This document shows, piece after piece, positions 1-10,488 of a stretch of 64,000 bases of DNA. The stretch comes from Phragmites australis. Lineage: Eukaryota > Streptophyta > Magnoliopsida > Poales > Poaceae. Location of the stretch: assembly GCF_958298935.1 (NCBI RefSeq), contig NC_084921.1:2738001-2802000 (forward strand), in the 5' to 3' direction. The notes beneath the pieces are model-generated. The model made no database searches and had not been told where the DNA came from. It saw nothing but the letters and a program-made list of their open reading frames with translations. Both the position numbers and the translations under genes were made by a program. Each line of letters starts with the position of its first letter. Position 1 is the stretch's first letter.

Positions 1-907
1 GAGAAGGTTGCAGCCATGGAAGATCAAAGATCAACACGCCAGAAGATCCGGTGATGAAGCAAGGCTACGCTAGAAAATACACCAGATAATGAATAGTGCA
101 AATAGGTAGAACAAAGTTCAAGGTATCGGATAGTCTGGTGATGAAGTGATGTACACCGGATACTTTCACTTGAGAAATTTACATAGAGAAGAAGGAAATG
201 TTCGGATAGCTCAGGATAACTCACCGGATAGTCCGGTGATGGAGATGAAGTATACACCGGAGTGTCTGGTGTTCCCAGAGGCTTGAGTGAGGTTCCAACA
301 GCTAGTTTGTGAGAGTGTACTCACTGGATAATCCAGTGTTAGTACTATTATTCTCACCGGATCATTCGGTGTTAATAACGTTTCTGAGCCGTTGGGTTAA
401 TGGCTAGTGCACAGGTTTCAGGCTATAAATACCCCTCCACTGAAGCTGTGGCATGCAGCTGGAGTCCTGAGAAGTTCATGCACACATGAGAAGACATCCA
501 AGTCACCAAAGTATTTCAAGTTATCATCCAAAGCAATTAAGCACACCATTAGAGAGTGATTAGTACTTATAGGCCTAGAGAGTGTGTTACTAGGTGATTG
601 CTGCCTAGATAGTAGATCAAGGAGTGATCCAAGCTTGTATCTCTTGGTACGCTGACATCTTGGAGTCTTGGTGACTCACCGGTAAACTTGTTGACCCTCC
701 GACTTGGTGTGCAGTGGTGACGAGAAGTGTGTATGGGGATGCGAAGACCCTTGTCTTGCTGGCTCAAGCTCCAAGATGATCATGGCGACAAGGAACCAGA
801 AGAGAGGCTAGTGGTGAGACCTTGCCTTGGTGGCTCATCCCGGTGGAGACCTTGTCTTTGTGACTTGGTGGCTTAAGAGCCATGACTGGGTGTCGACCGG
901 GAGCATA
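1..907 (+). repeat. CCGGTG-rich grass repeat, copy A
   Basis: The stretch is peppered with imperfect copies of a motif like CACCGGATAGTCCGGTG between about 120 and 375, followed by a TATA-like segment (gctataaatacccc, about 423-436). The same text, in reverse complement, recurs at about 16.05-17.76 kb (for example the GAGCCACCAAG..CAAGGTCTCACC-like block and GGGAGCATATCC), and part of it at 52.1-52.6 kb. It stops abruptly at about 907 after GGGAGCATATCC, where gypsy gag sequence begins. A TATA-bearing repeat of this kind is probably an LTR or LTR-retrotransposon part; I cannot name the family. The open frames inside are not convincing genes. Confidence 0.6.
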
Positions 908-1680
908 TCCATTGCATCCTCTTCATCCTCAATAATATCACAACGCAACATACTAATTTGTAGCTCATGATAATATTTTTCTACGGATCTATCACCTTGG
1001 TTTAAGCGCTGTAATTTCTTACGCAAATCACATTTAAAAGAGGGTGGAACAAATCTGTTAAGCATAGTAACCTTTAAAGCATTCCATGTCGTAGGTGCTA
1101 ATCCATCGATGCAAACTCTATTCCACCACATGATTGCAAAATCTTTAAATTCACTAGTGGCTTGCCTAACTCTATGCACTTCAGGAACCAAATGAGCATT
1201 AAACTTCTGTTCGACTGTCATCTCCCAATCTAAATACTTTTCAGCATCATAAGCACCCGTAAAAGATGGTATAGTAAACTTAACCTTAGCAAATGGATCA
1301 TCATTAACACGTTGGTTATGTTGCTGAAAATCATTACCTCTCATACCTTGACGGTCAAAGTTCGATCGATTCTGTTATCGTGCATCAAGGCGTCACGTTC
1401 TTGCCTCAAAATTTCTTCATCCGCGACGAACTCCTCTTGTTCATGAGCTGCAACATGAGGATCCAGTCGACCATTGTTCGGTGGCAGATTAACCAATCGA
1501 TCAAAGCATGTATTGAGTATTGCAATGCTTTCATTGAGTTGTTACAATACGGTATTGGTTCCCGCAAGCTTCTTGTCAATGTCATCACTAATAGTTTGCC
1601 GATGATCATCCAACAACATTGTGAGTTCTTCTCTCAAAACACACTCTTTCGCATCCGATGTTTCACCTGCTATGGTTAGT
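908..1680 (-). pseudogene. Ty3-gypsy gag fragment, truncated and broken
   Basis: Read on the minus strand this encodes a retrotransposon gag protein. The N-terminal part (about 1620 down to 1380) includes a QTISDDIDKKL stretch and is interrupted by a TAA stop near 1547 and a frame change near 1375. The second part (from the ATG at 1342-1344) carries the gag core: FTIPSFTGAYDAEKYLDWE, then FAIMWWNRV and a KKLQRLNQGDRSVEKYYHELQ segment typical of the retrotransposon gag family. The frame ends at the junction with the upstream CCGGTG repeat at about 907, in the DEEDAM segment, so the C-terminal gag, zinc knuckle and all of pol are missing. It belongs with the primer binding site and 5' LTR at 2961-3729. 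Confidence 0.85.
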
Positions 1681-1689
1681 AGTAGACAG

Positions 1690-2960
1690 AAGATAACAAA
1701 AGATATTATCCCTATCGACTACTAGGTGGTGGAGGTGGAGTCATACACTCTCAAGCGTCTTACCATGCTCTTGCAAGTGATCTTACCATACACAACAGTT
1801 GGCACAACCGGTGGCTGGTTCGTGATACCTTATCGAGTGCGAGTGAGGTAGTTGCAAGGGGAGAAACCGTTCTGATCGAGAGAAGGTATAGCTTGGACAT
1901 GCAATATTTAGTAGCAAGGAATAGCAATAATCGAAATTAAATTAGCAAAGCTGAATAAAAGTCCACAATACTCGTCACAGTTGCCGGCCCGAACACATTC
2001 CTAGAACTAGCTCAAGCAAGCCGAAAACTATAACAGACACCTGCGCAATGGAAAAAAAATTCACAATGCAAATTGATTCCTTTTTTTTGAATTCTCTCTC
2101 TTTTTTTGCACTCTTTGCTTCTTCTTCTATTTTTTTTAATTCTCTCTCTTTCTTTCTTTTTTTTTTTGCGAATGTGACACAGACTCAAAACTCTTCTACT
2201 GATTTTTCTTGTCGAAAGAGGTATATGGGTCACAAACGTTTTCCGGAGAGCAGAGATATAAAGGTAATAAAAAGATACTCTCTCTCTCTCTCTCTCTGAA
2301 CTTTGGCTACCTCTGTTTCGGCTATGGTGGTCGGATCCGAGAAGGTGGATGACTCCGACTAAGTGGTCGGATCCGAGAAGGTGGGCGGAAGTGACTGGTC
2401 GGACAATGAGTGGATGGTCGGAGTGACTGGTCGGACCCCGAGTGGTTGGTCGGAGTGATTGGTCAGTGGTTGGGGACCCCGAGTGGTTGGTCGGAATGAC
2501 TGGTTGGGACCCCGGGTGAGTGGTCGGGACCCGAGGGGTGGTCGGAGTGACTGGTTGGGACCCTAAGTGAGTGGTCGGAGTGAGTGGTAGGGACTCGATG
2601 GGTGGTTGGAATGACTGATCGGGACCCCGAGTGAGTGGTCGGAGTGACTGGTCGGGACCCGTGGGGACACAAACTCGGCTATAGCAGACTAGGAAAGCCG
2701 AGTAACTCGATGACTAAAATAGCAAAGACTCGACGCTAGAAACTAGAACACGATGACTCGACCAGCAACAAGACACCGATGATGGACTTAAACTCAACAA
2801 CGCAAAAATTGAAAACAAAATTGCGAAAGGCACAAAGTAGTTTGGACAGCGGAAAACTAAGATCTAAAATCCTTTTTTTTGTGGGGTAATTTTCTAGACT
2901 CTGGGTAAAGGAACTCGATGAAACAAAAGGGATAACTGAGATTACCTAACGGGCAACCGA
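1690..2960 (-). mobile_element. Untranslated leader of the gypsy element
   Basis: This lies between gag and the primer binding site of the minus-strand gypsy element. It contains T-rich low-complexity sequence (2080-2170), a (TC)n microsatellite (about 2277-2298) and the minisatellite at 2320-2665. No coding frame with family resemblance is seen. Long untranslated leaders are usual for plant gypsy elements. Confidence 0.6.
2320..2665. repeat. Degenerate minisatellite, unit about 30 bp
   Basis: Around ten imperfect head-to-tail copies of a unit close to GAGTGGTCGGAGTGACTGG plus TCGGGACCCC. Copies differ in length and sequence (gtggttggtcggaatgactgg, gagtggtcggagtgagtgg). The open frames through it are simple-repeat translations, not genes. 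Confidence 0.85.
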
Positions 2961-2973
2961 GGCTCTGATATCA
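2961..2973 (-). other. LTR-retrotransposon primer binding site (tRNA-iMet type)
   Basis: The minus strand reads TGATATCAGAGCC, one base from the common plant TGGTATCAGAGC primer binding site complementary to initiator tRNA-Met. It lies two bases inside the LTR end at 2976, the expected spacing. Confidence 0.8.
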
Positions 2974-2975
2974 CT

Positions 2976-3729
2976 TGATGCACATTTTCCCGATCCTCCA
3001 AAGATAATATGATAAGTCGATTAGTGGAGTTTCGACGTTGATGATCCAAAGGCTCCGATCAGAACAGATCAAGAACCCTCACAACCACTACACCACTACT
3101 CCATGGTTATCAACCGTGCCAAGACATGGTTGATCTCGCCAAGAAGGTTTTTCTTGCAAACGAATCGAGAACACAAGCAAGAACAGGCAGATGCAATCTG
3201 AATATTGCTAATTACCAATGAAACACTCGAGTTTGGGGTTCAACAAACCGATAAACGGCGAAACTGTACTAAACAGAATAATCTAAGCTAAACTACAATG
3301 GCTACAGTGTATATATAGGGGGGCGTGAGGAGGTTGACCTAGGGTTGTGCAACCGTGGAGAGAGGCGTGCACAATCTGGACTCTAACTTCGACATGATTA
3401 CAAAACCCGGTAGGGTTCAAAATGGTGATGCAGCATCTTATTCCTTTGACTTTGACTAAACTATAAGGAATATTTGGTCGAGCTCATATCCATTGGAAAT
3501 GGCTCATCGTAAGCTTTACAGAATGTCCAAGATTGCCTAAAACAGACTTCGTATGAGAGAGTTATGCCCGTTTTACTGACGTGTTGTCCTGGAACTCGAC
3601 TTCGACCACAACCATGACTTCGACCACGACTAGAGCTCAGCCTTGAGTCCGAGTAGACTTGTCCTTCAAGGAGTGACGTCCGAGTAAGGTTCCGGTGCTT
3701 CTCCCACGTTCCTATGTAATAAAACATCA
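2976..3729 (-). mobile_element. 5' LTR of the gypsy element
   Basis: The segment is bounded by short inverted termini: TGATG at 2976-2980 and CATCA at 3725-3729. On the minus strand a TATA box (CCTATATATACACTG, about 3307-3321) marks the U3/R promoter. The LTR end abuts the primer binding site. The 3' LTR is not in the window, because the element is cut at about 907, so LTR-LTR comparison and target-site duplication cannot be checked. Confidence 0.75.
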
Positions 3730-4759
3730 CAAAAATTTAGTAGTAATCCATCCAAGGAAACATGAACAACAAGGAACGAGTTCACCTGATGGTCTAATTA
3801 TCGTGCACGTGCTCTTGTAATTGGACCTTGTATGATTTGAGAATTATTGGTGGTATTGATCGTATCCGAAGGAGCCACGGGCTCATCACCTCCGCTATGC
3901 TAACAGAAAAAACTAGACCCAGTCATGGCGCTGAGGCCATGCCTCTCACTACTGCATCATTCACAGCTGAATGTGCTTATTTGCAAAACAAACCAAACCT
4001 ACACTACTGGAGTGCAACCATGACGAAATTAACGATAGCCGCCTCATTCTCCCATCTCAGGTGGTGCTCTAGCCGTTGTATCGACAACCCCCGGTAGCCG
4101 CCGCCTCCTAACTCGCAATGCCAAGCAATTTCTTTGTTGCCTCCTCAGCGGCCACTGACTTCTAACCTGGCGGTGGCGTCAAGCCGTTTCTTTGCCTCAA
4201 TACATATAATTATAGATAGCATGTCTAAGTGTATTTCCAACAAATATGCATATTCATATAACCATATCAGTGTCTAGGGATGTTGGCTTTTTTAATGGAG
4301 TATACAGATGTCGTTTGTACTTTGTACATCAGAACACATAGGCTAAGAACAACCTCACTTGCAGGGATTCAACGGCCCACTTTTTTGTGAATAGGCCGAG
4401 TAAAGAAGCTTTCTAGGGTTAGGCAGAAATCGGGGATACAACTTCGTATGTCCTTGTGCATGTATGGTCTATCTTAACTGTTCATCTCTCTCACCTGATA
4501 CTCATCGATCCATCTATTGATTTTGTCATATATCTCATGGTTTTTTTCACCTATCCTTTTAGTACTAATCGCCCTGCCCGCACAGAGCATATGAGACAAT
4601 GAAATGGCCGCGCGGCCTGTGGGTTTCCTGCACGGGGCAGCCATCGATGCTTGTGGTTTTTCTGGCACAAGCCAAACGGGATGGGAGCACGGTTAATGAA
4701 TTAACCATCCTCTTCAAAGTCTGGATGTCGCTGCATGCTTTTTGCAGCTTTAATGCACA
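3730..4759. other. Intergenic, no gene recognised
   Basis: Unique-looking sequence between the gypsy LTR and the CACTA element. Short open frames at 3828-4097 and 4565-4825 show no family resemblance or codon-like composition that I can recognise. Confidence 0.5.
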
Positions 4760-4789
4760 CACTACTACAAAAATACCATTTATAGAAGG

Positions 4790-5345
4790 TTTAAAAACCC
4801 TGCTATAAACGGGTTTTTGAGCCACCTATAAAAAAGTGTCTGTGGGTATCAAGATACCACAGACGGGAAAAATCCGTCTATAACATGACAGGGCGTAGAT
4901 AGTTTTTAAGCAAAAACTATCTGCGGGTATGCTTCAAGGTGTGTCTTCTGTGCGCTAGCCACATACGGCTTTGTAGGAAAACCATATGTGGGCCTCAACG
5001 CCGCAGACAATTATAGAGGCAATCATCTATAGGCCTCAATACCACAGACGGTTTTAGAGGTAGCCATCTGTGGGCCTTAATACCACAAAACCATATGTGT
5101 GTCTCAAATAGTTTAAGAGGTAGTCATCTGTGGGCCTCAATACCACAGACAGATTTGAAACAAAACCATCTATGTGTCTTAGACAGCTTTAGATGCACCC
5201 ATCTATGGGCCTCAACGCCACAGACGGTTTGACATTAAACCTGTCGTCTGTGTCGTCCATCACAAACCACCATCCTGTGTAAATGCTGCAGACGGTTTCC
5301 ATGAAAAATGCCTGTGGCTAGAGACATCAGACGGTTCTTCACTAA
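4790..5345. repeat. CACTA subterminal repeat array
   Basis: Clustered direct and inverted copies of a roughly 20-35 bp motif (CATCTGTGGGCCTCAATACC, CACAGACGGTTT, AAAACCATCTATGTG). Such subterminal arrays are the TNPA-type binding regions in En/Spm elements; here that role is inferred. Confidence 0.75.
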
Positions 5346-6580
5346 AAACCGTATGTGGCTTTCGTCCTCCCAGATCCAATTTTCTTGTTGGTGGCCGCCC
5401 TTAGGCAGAAACATCAAGTATATATGCATATCGCAAACAATAGATATCACATAGGCCTCAAAATCCACATCACATACAGTAGATATCACATACAATAAGA
5501 AATCTATCATGTAAATGTAAATGCACATGTAAACATCACAAATATCAAGTATATATATCCATCACATACATCAAGTACCCATCGCACTCAGAATGTATAC
5601 ACAACAAAATCATGTATCTAGACCACCAGCATTATGAAACTCCCGTTTCTTGTCTATTGCTTGAGTCGTCAAGAAAAGGGTGAGCCATCCTCGAGCTTCA
5701 CATAGCTGCTGTTTTTGAAGGTTGGTATTAGGCAGGATGAAGGTCTGGTAGTAGGGAAAAAAATATGAGCAAATTGTAATGTGGTTGGACATTGAAATGC
5801 GAGCAATATATTTTCATTTTATCAACATACCAGGGGATCTTTGGGGCATTACTCCGTGAGCAGCAACATGTGGTAGGTAACATAGAAGCCACATGTGTTG
5901 CTTGGAGGTTGCTGGTGGCACTGAGAGGTGTAGTAATACGAATTAATTTATATTATTTTTTGAAATACATTATAAATTCTTTGATATTACTTTTGTGTGA
6001 TAATCTGTAATATGTTTGCATTCTGTTGTTTTAATTTTGTAATGTTTGATTATAATTGGTTTGGAAATGTGTGTTGTTTGCTAACGTAACTAAGTTGGAG
6101 TTTGCTAACGTAATCTTGTTGGACAAATGATATCTACAACAAAAAAAGAAGGAAAGTCAAGGCAAGAAGTAGTCTTGGGGTTGGACTCTATGATTTATTT
6201 TTTAATCTTCTATGTTGTTTTATCTGGTTGTTGATCTATGGTTACAGTTAGTCAATCAATTAATTTGACGGTTGGATGTTTTACTTTTTTATGGGAATTT
6301 ATAGGATTTTCTTAGGATTAACGTGGAGGCACCAAAATGAGCCTCCAATTAGTAAATATAAGATGAGTTGATTACAAATAAAGTGTAATGGAGAGTGTAT
6401 TTAAATATGCATACCAGGAATTTGAAGTAGTGAGTTATGGTGGACGTTTCCTAGTTACCAGCATCATGTTTCTTAATGTGCATGTGAAAAGCCCTACATG
6501 CATCATGCACCAATAATATCAGTTAAAAGTGTGGAACTTAGGAACCGATAAAAATTGAAGTAAGCATAGTTTAAAAGGAC
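5346..6580. other. Non-coding interior of the CACTA element
   Basis: This lies between the 3' subterminal repeats and the Ulp1-like remnant. It holds AT-rich sequence and short repeats of ATCACATACA type (5400-5590). I see no recognisable protein. Confidence 0.5.
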
Positions 6581-6582
6581 AC

Positions 6583-6790
6583 TCACCAGTCAATAACTGA
6601 CTGCAACCTAGAATAGTCTCGTGTGGTACTATTTATAGAATCCAAGTGCCACACCTGCTTGACCTTTGGAACAAGGACCACTAGAATCCAGTGATCTCCC
6701 GAGTTGTAGGCAAACATAATATATCTCTTGTTACCAATGATCCTTGCAATATAGTCCACCCCAAATTGCTCTTCATATCTAATGCTTTGT
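6583..6790 (-). pseudogene. Ulp1/C48-type cysteine peptidase remnant in the CACTA element
   Basis: An uninterrupted minus-strand reading frame of about 60 codons (6780 down to 6601) encodes RYEEQFGVDYIARIIGNKRY, then YNSGDHWILVVLVPKV, then VWHLDSINSTTRDYS. The His-Trp followed about 20 residues later by LDS is the His and Asp part of the Ulp1/SENP (C48) catalytic triad. The downstream Gln and Cys part is not seen. It follows the TNP2 transposase on the same strand. C48 domains are known passengers or components of some plant MULE and CACTA elements. Surrounding stops and frame changes make it a relic. Confidence 0.75.
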
Positions 6791-6837
6791 AGAGATAGAG
6801 GCCCAGGGTAAACACAAGTTTTTTTTACGTTGGTCGA

Positions 6838-8741
6838 GTAACCAGAAAGAACATTACACCATACAAGAACTCAAAGAATTCTTGTTTCTCCTTCTTTGAC
6901 ATGTGCCAATATCCCATGGCTGGGGATGGTCACTTTGCCTTTAGCATCTGTTATGGGATGAAGCTTGGGCTGTATGTTTAAATCAACCAGGTCTTTTGTG
7001 CCTTAATACCATCCTTCATCTTGTTAACGATATCTCACAAGGTACCAACAAGACTATCGTAGACATTCTTTTCGATGTGCATGAATCAAGATAGTGTCGA
7101 ACATCTAGGTGTTCTTAGTAACGTAGCTCCAAAAAAATTGATTTCTTTTTTCACATGACCTTTTCACGAGAACTTGATCGCTTTCTCTTCCTAAGGACCA
7201 CATTAATATTTCTAACGTGTTCATAGACCTCCGTACTACTGACATGCCTAGGAGCTAATGTATTCTCTCTCGTGCCATCGAATTCTCTCTTCATGTTACT
7301 ATATGCATGAGACTTGGGTAGAAACCATTGATGTTGCATGTACATTATTTTTCTTGAGTTGTTGAGCCACATACTCTCGATAGCATCAACGCATTGGGGA
7401 CATGCTTTGCTTCCTTTTATAGTTTGCCCTGACAAATTGCCAAGAGCCGACAAATCATAGATTGTGCAAAACAACATGGCATGTAGTCTGAAGTACTCTC
7501 TCACATATACGCATCCCATATCGCAACACCTTCTGACCATAGCACTTTAAGGTCTTCCACCAACGGTCTAAGGTACACATTGATATTATTGCTAGGTTTC
7601 CTACAACCTTGGATTAAAATTGTCATGATGAGGTACTTCCTCTTTTGATAGAGCCAAGGAGGAAGATTGTATATGCATAGAACTACCGCCTAGGTGTTGT
7701 GTCTATTACTCATGTTACCAAACTGATTCATTTCATCCGTGCTCAAAGCAAACCTAATGTTCCTTAATTCTATAGCAAACTCCCTGAATTTCATATCAAT
7801 GTTTTACCACTACGCACCATCAGCAGGGTGCCGCATGAGGGCATCATTCTTATAGCCCTCCTTGTGCCAATGAAGCAATCTGGTCTCCTTTTTGTTGGCA
7901 AACAAATGCTTTAGATGAGGAATTATAAGAAGGTACTACACAACCTTGCAGGCGGTCTTTTCCCCATCTTGTATCGAGAGGTTCCACAAACAAGACACTT
8001 TGTTAAGTCTGTATACTCTCCACGGTAAATAATACAATCTTGCTTGCAAGCATGGATTCTCTCAACTTTCATTCCCAAAGGATAAATAATCTTTTTAGCT
8101 TCATAGGTGGATGTGGGCAACAAGTTCCTCTTGGGAAGTAATGAAGATATTAGCCATAACAATACAGTAAAACTCTTATCAGACCATCCGTTACTTGCCT
8201 TTAATTTCAAAAGTAGAAGGACCACATACAACAACGTGTCTCCTCTTACAACCCTGATACAACAGTATCTTAGACTACCACACGGATTCTTAGAATTTAG
8301 CAAATTCTCTATTATTATACTAATCAGATCCCTTAGCATTACGGACCATCTCTTCCATATTCTCAAGAATAGCATCACTCAGTCTATGGAATCATAAGCA
8401 ATATCCTTAACATCCCCGTCAGAAATAATTGCATTCAGCATCCACATCACAATCAGGGGCACCCTCTTCATGCGTATCACCATCGAGGTCGTTCACACCT
8501 TCTTCACCATGACTGGTCCAATAAGTACATTTCTCTTTGAATTCACGCATAATCAAATGTGCATGTATATTCTGTGCCTTTGAAACTTTTTCTTATTTCT
8601 GCAGTCAATGCATGAACAACACATAAATTTTTTATTCCTGTTCAACATATCTGCCTCAGCAACATGCATGAATCCAGATATGCCATTAAGATACTTGTCA
8701 CAAGTACAATTCTCTAGGTATATCCAACTACAGTGAGCCAT
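6838..8741 (-). pseudogene. TNP2-type CACTA transposase, decayed
   Basis: The minus strand carries the protein in pieces. At 8741-8553 is the N-terminal transposase-associated domain (WIYLENCTCDKYLNGISGF, with CCSCIDCRNKKKF). At 8130-7960 is the early TNP2 region (LPTSTYEAKKIIYPLGMK, IHACKQDCIIY, CLVCGTSRYK). At about 7920-7550 TNP2-like text is broken by several stops. At 7540-7151 is the EYFRLHAMLF, LGNLSGQTIKGSKACPQC and FLPKSHAY region. From about 7150 to 6840 comes the FMHIEKNVYDSLVGTL and MSKKEKQEFFEFLYG region. Order and strand match a TNP2 family protein, but stops and frameshifts occur throughout, so it is not functional. Confidence 0.9.
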
Positions 8742-9483
8742 CTACGATTTCCAAAATTACAAAGCTTAATTGAAAAATTGCTACAAAATTACTAACAAAT
8801 CGATTTGTTTTGCAAATCAATATTCAAAATATTTTTTAACTAATTAATCTCACTAGTTGCAATACGTTTGCATTGCTTTCCTCTACTTTAGTGGAGAACC
8901 GATTGACAAGAGCTAATTAATTAACAAGAGCTAGCTAACAGGCAGCCGTATCTTTGGATAATGGGTCGGTCTCAATTTGCAAGAGAGATGTGTGGAGAGA
9001 CCGATTTGGCCTCACCTTGTCTTACAACTCTCCCATTTCACTTTCTCTTCCCCTCCTCTGTCCCTTCTCTTCTCTTCCCTTCCCCTCCCTCCCCTTTCCC
9101 TTCTCACGATAGAAAAATCATAGCCAGCTAAGAGGCAGCCACACGATCAACATGAAAATTAGGATGTGAGCTAACACATGGGGAAATACAGGCAACCACA
9201 GATGATTTACGTCCAAACCCATCTCTAATACAACCACATATATTTTTTTAAACCATCTATAAAATTTCATACGGATGTATATTAAACCTGTATGTAATTT
9301 CACTATAGGTAATTTAAAATAAAATTCGTCTGATATATGTAAAAATTAGTGATGACATTTCATTTCAGTTAGAAACCGTCTATGAGTCTTTTTTATAATG
9401 GTTTGCAAAAAAACCGTCCGTAACAGGTTCTGCGATGTTCCATCTGTGATGTGCCGTCTGTAACAGGTTCTGCCGTAGTTACA

Positions 9484-10488
9484 GCGGAGCACCGTGGCCG
9501 CCGCCGCGTCTGCCCTTGTCTCGTCTCGTACCTTATTCTTCTCGTTTACGTGCAGGGGGTGGTGAAAGGAGTTCTGTAGACGTCTGGCGGGGCATGGAGT
9601 AGATGCGGTCTGAGCACTGAGGCGGGTTACTCCGGGGGGTAGGAGGCTGGACCGGAGCCGCCATGGCCGCCACGGCGAGGTCGCGGCTCGGCGCGATGAG
9701 AACATTGGGCGGGCTCGCCTGAGGCGGGTCAGGAAACCAAAGCGCTGCTCGTCACGCTGCTCATCTTGTGCTTTGGCCTAGGTGGAATCCTACCCCTGCC
9801 AGTTTCTTTGACGAGGGAGAGGGACAACCGGCGGCCTGCCCCTCCCCGGTTCAGGCGTCGCGGTTGCCTCCTCGACCGCGCCGGCGCCGGCGCCCACGCG
9901 GCAGATAGTAGTGTTCATCTGGGACAGGTCACTGCTTCTACCCTACTCATTTTCTGAATTCCACTTTGCTCAGTGCTCGATCAATTTCAGTCCACCCGTG
10001 TAAAGTCCATCCATTCTCGATCTGGTTGCTGTTCTTGATCAGTTCCAGCACTGCGACCCCGATCTTAGGGCAGTGGGCAAGGTTTTTTTTACGGTAAATA
10101 AAATTATTTTACCGGAGATCATCGATAAATATGATTTATCAGATATATCGAACATAATTCAAACAAATTTCAACAAATTAAAATAAAATACTGATAAACA
10201 TGATAAAATTTTTCTACCGAGATCCACCGACATATCCACTAAACCTGATATACTGGGATGAAATTTTTTTCCCCCTGACACCACATAGTACTGGTCTTAA
10301 ATTGGTTTCAGCCCTCATGATCCACTGCCATAGAGTTTCTGCAAAATGGTAACTGAGGAAATTAAGCTGCCGATGTCTGACATAAAGCGATCCATGCAAA
10401 ATATCTTCCTTTTTAGATAACATCGATGCAATACATTTAGGTTTCTCAATCATTTTACATGCGTGTAGTTCTCTTAATAACATTCGTA
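9484..10488. other. Intergenic, 3' side of the HD-ZIP III gene
   Basis: The first half (9484-9960) is GC-rich with short open frames on both strands that I do not recognise; a captured or decayed gene fragment is possible. From 10080 the sequence is AT-rich and would hold the 3' UTR of the minus-strand HD-ZIP III gene. The polyadenylation site is not pinned down. Confidence 0.45.

Larger units (their letters stand above)
4760..9480 (-). mobile_element. CACTA (En/Spm) DNA transposon
   Basis: The left terminus is CACTACTACAAAAATACC at 4760, the classic CACTA terminal inverted repeat. The right terminus, read in reverse complement from 9480, is AACTACGGCAGAACC, matching except for a changed outermost base and a few internal ones. 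Both ends are flanked by the 3-bp duplication ACA (4757-4759 and 9481-9483), the size expected for CACTA. Subterminal repeats (variants of CCACAGACGGTTTTAGAGG and ATCTGTGGGCCTCAATACC) fill 4790-5345, with related motifs at 9170-9478. The body encodes a decayed minus-strand TNP2 transposase and a Ulp1-like peptidase segment, so the 5' end is the 9480 side. At 4.7 kb it is short for an autonomous grass element. Confidence 0.92.

Noticed and set aside
2463..2672. Serine/proline-rich short protein
   Set aside because: It is a translation of the minisatellite repeat.
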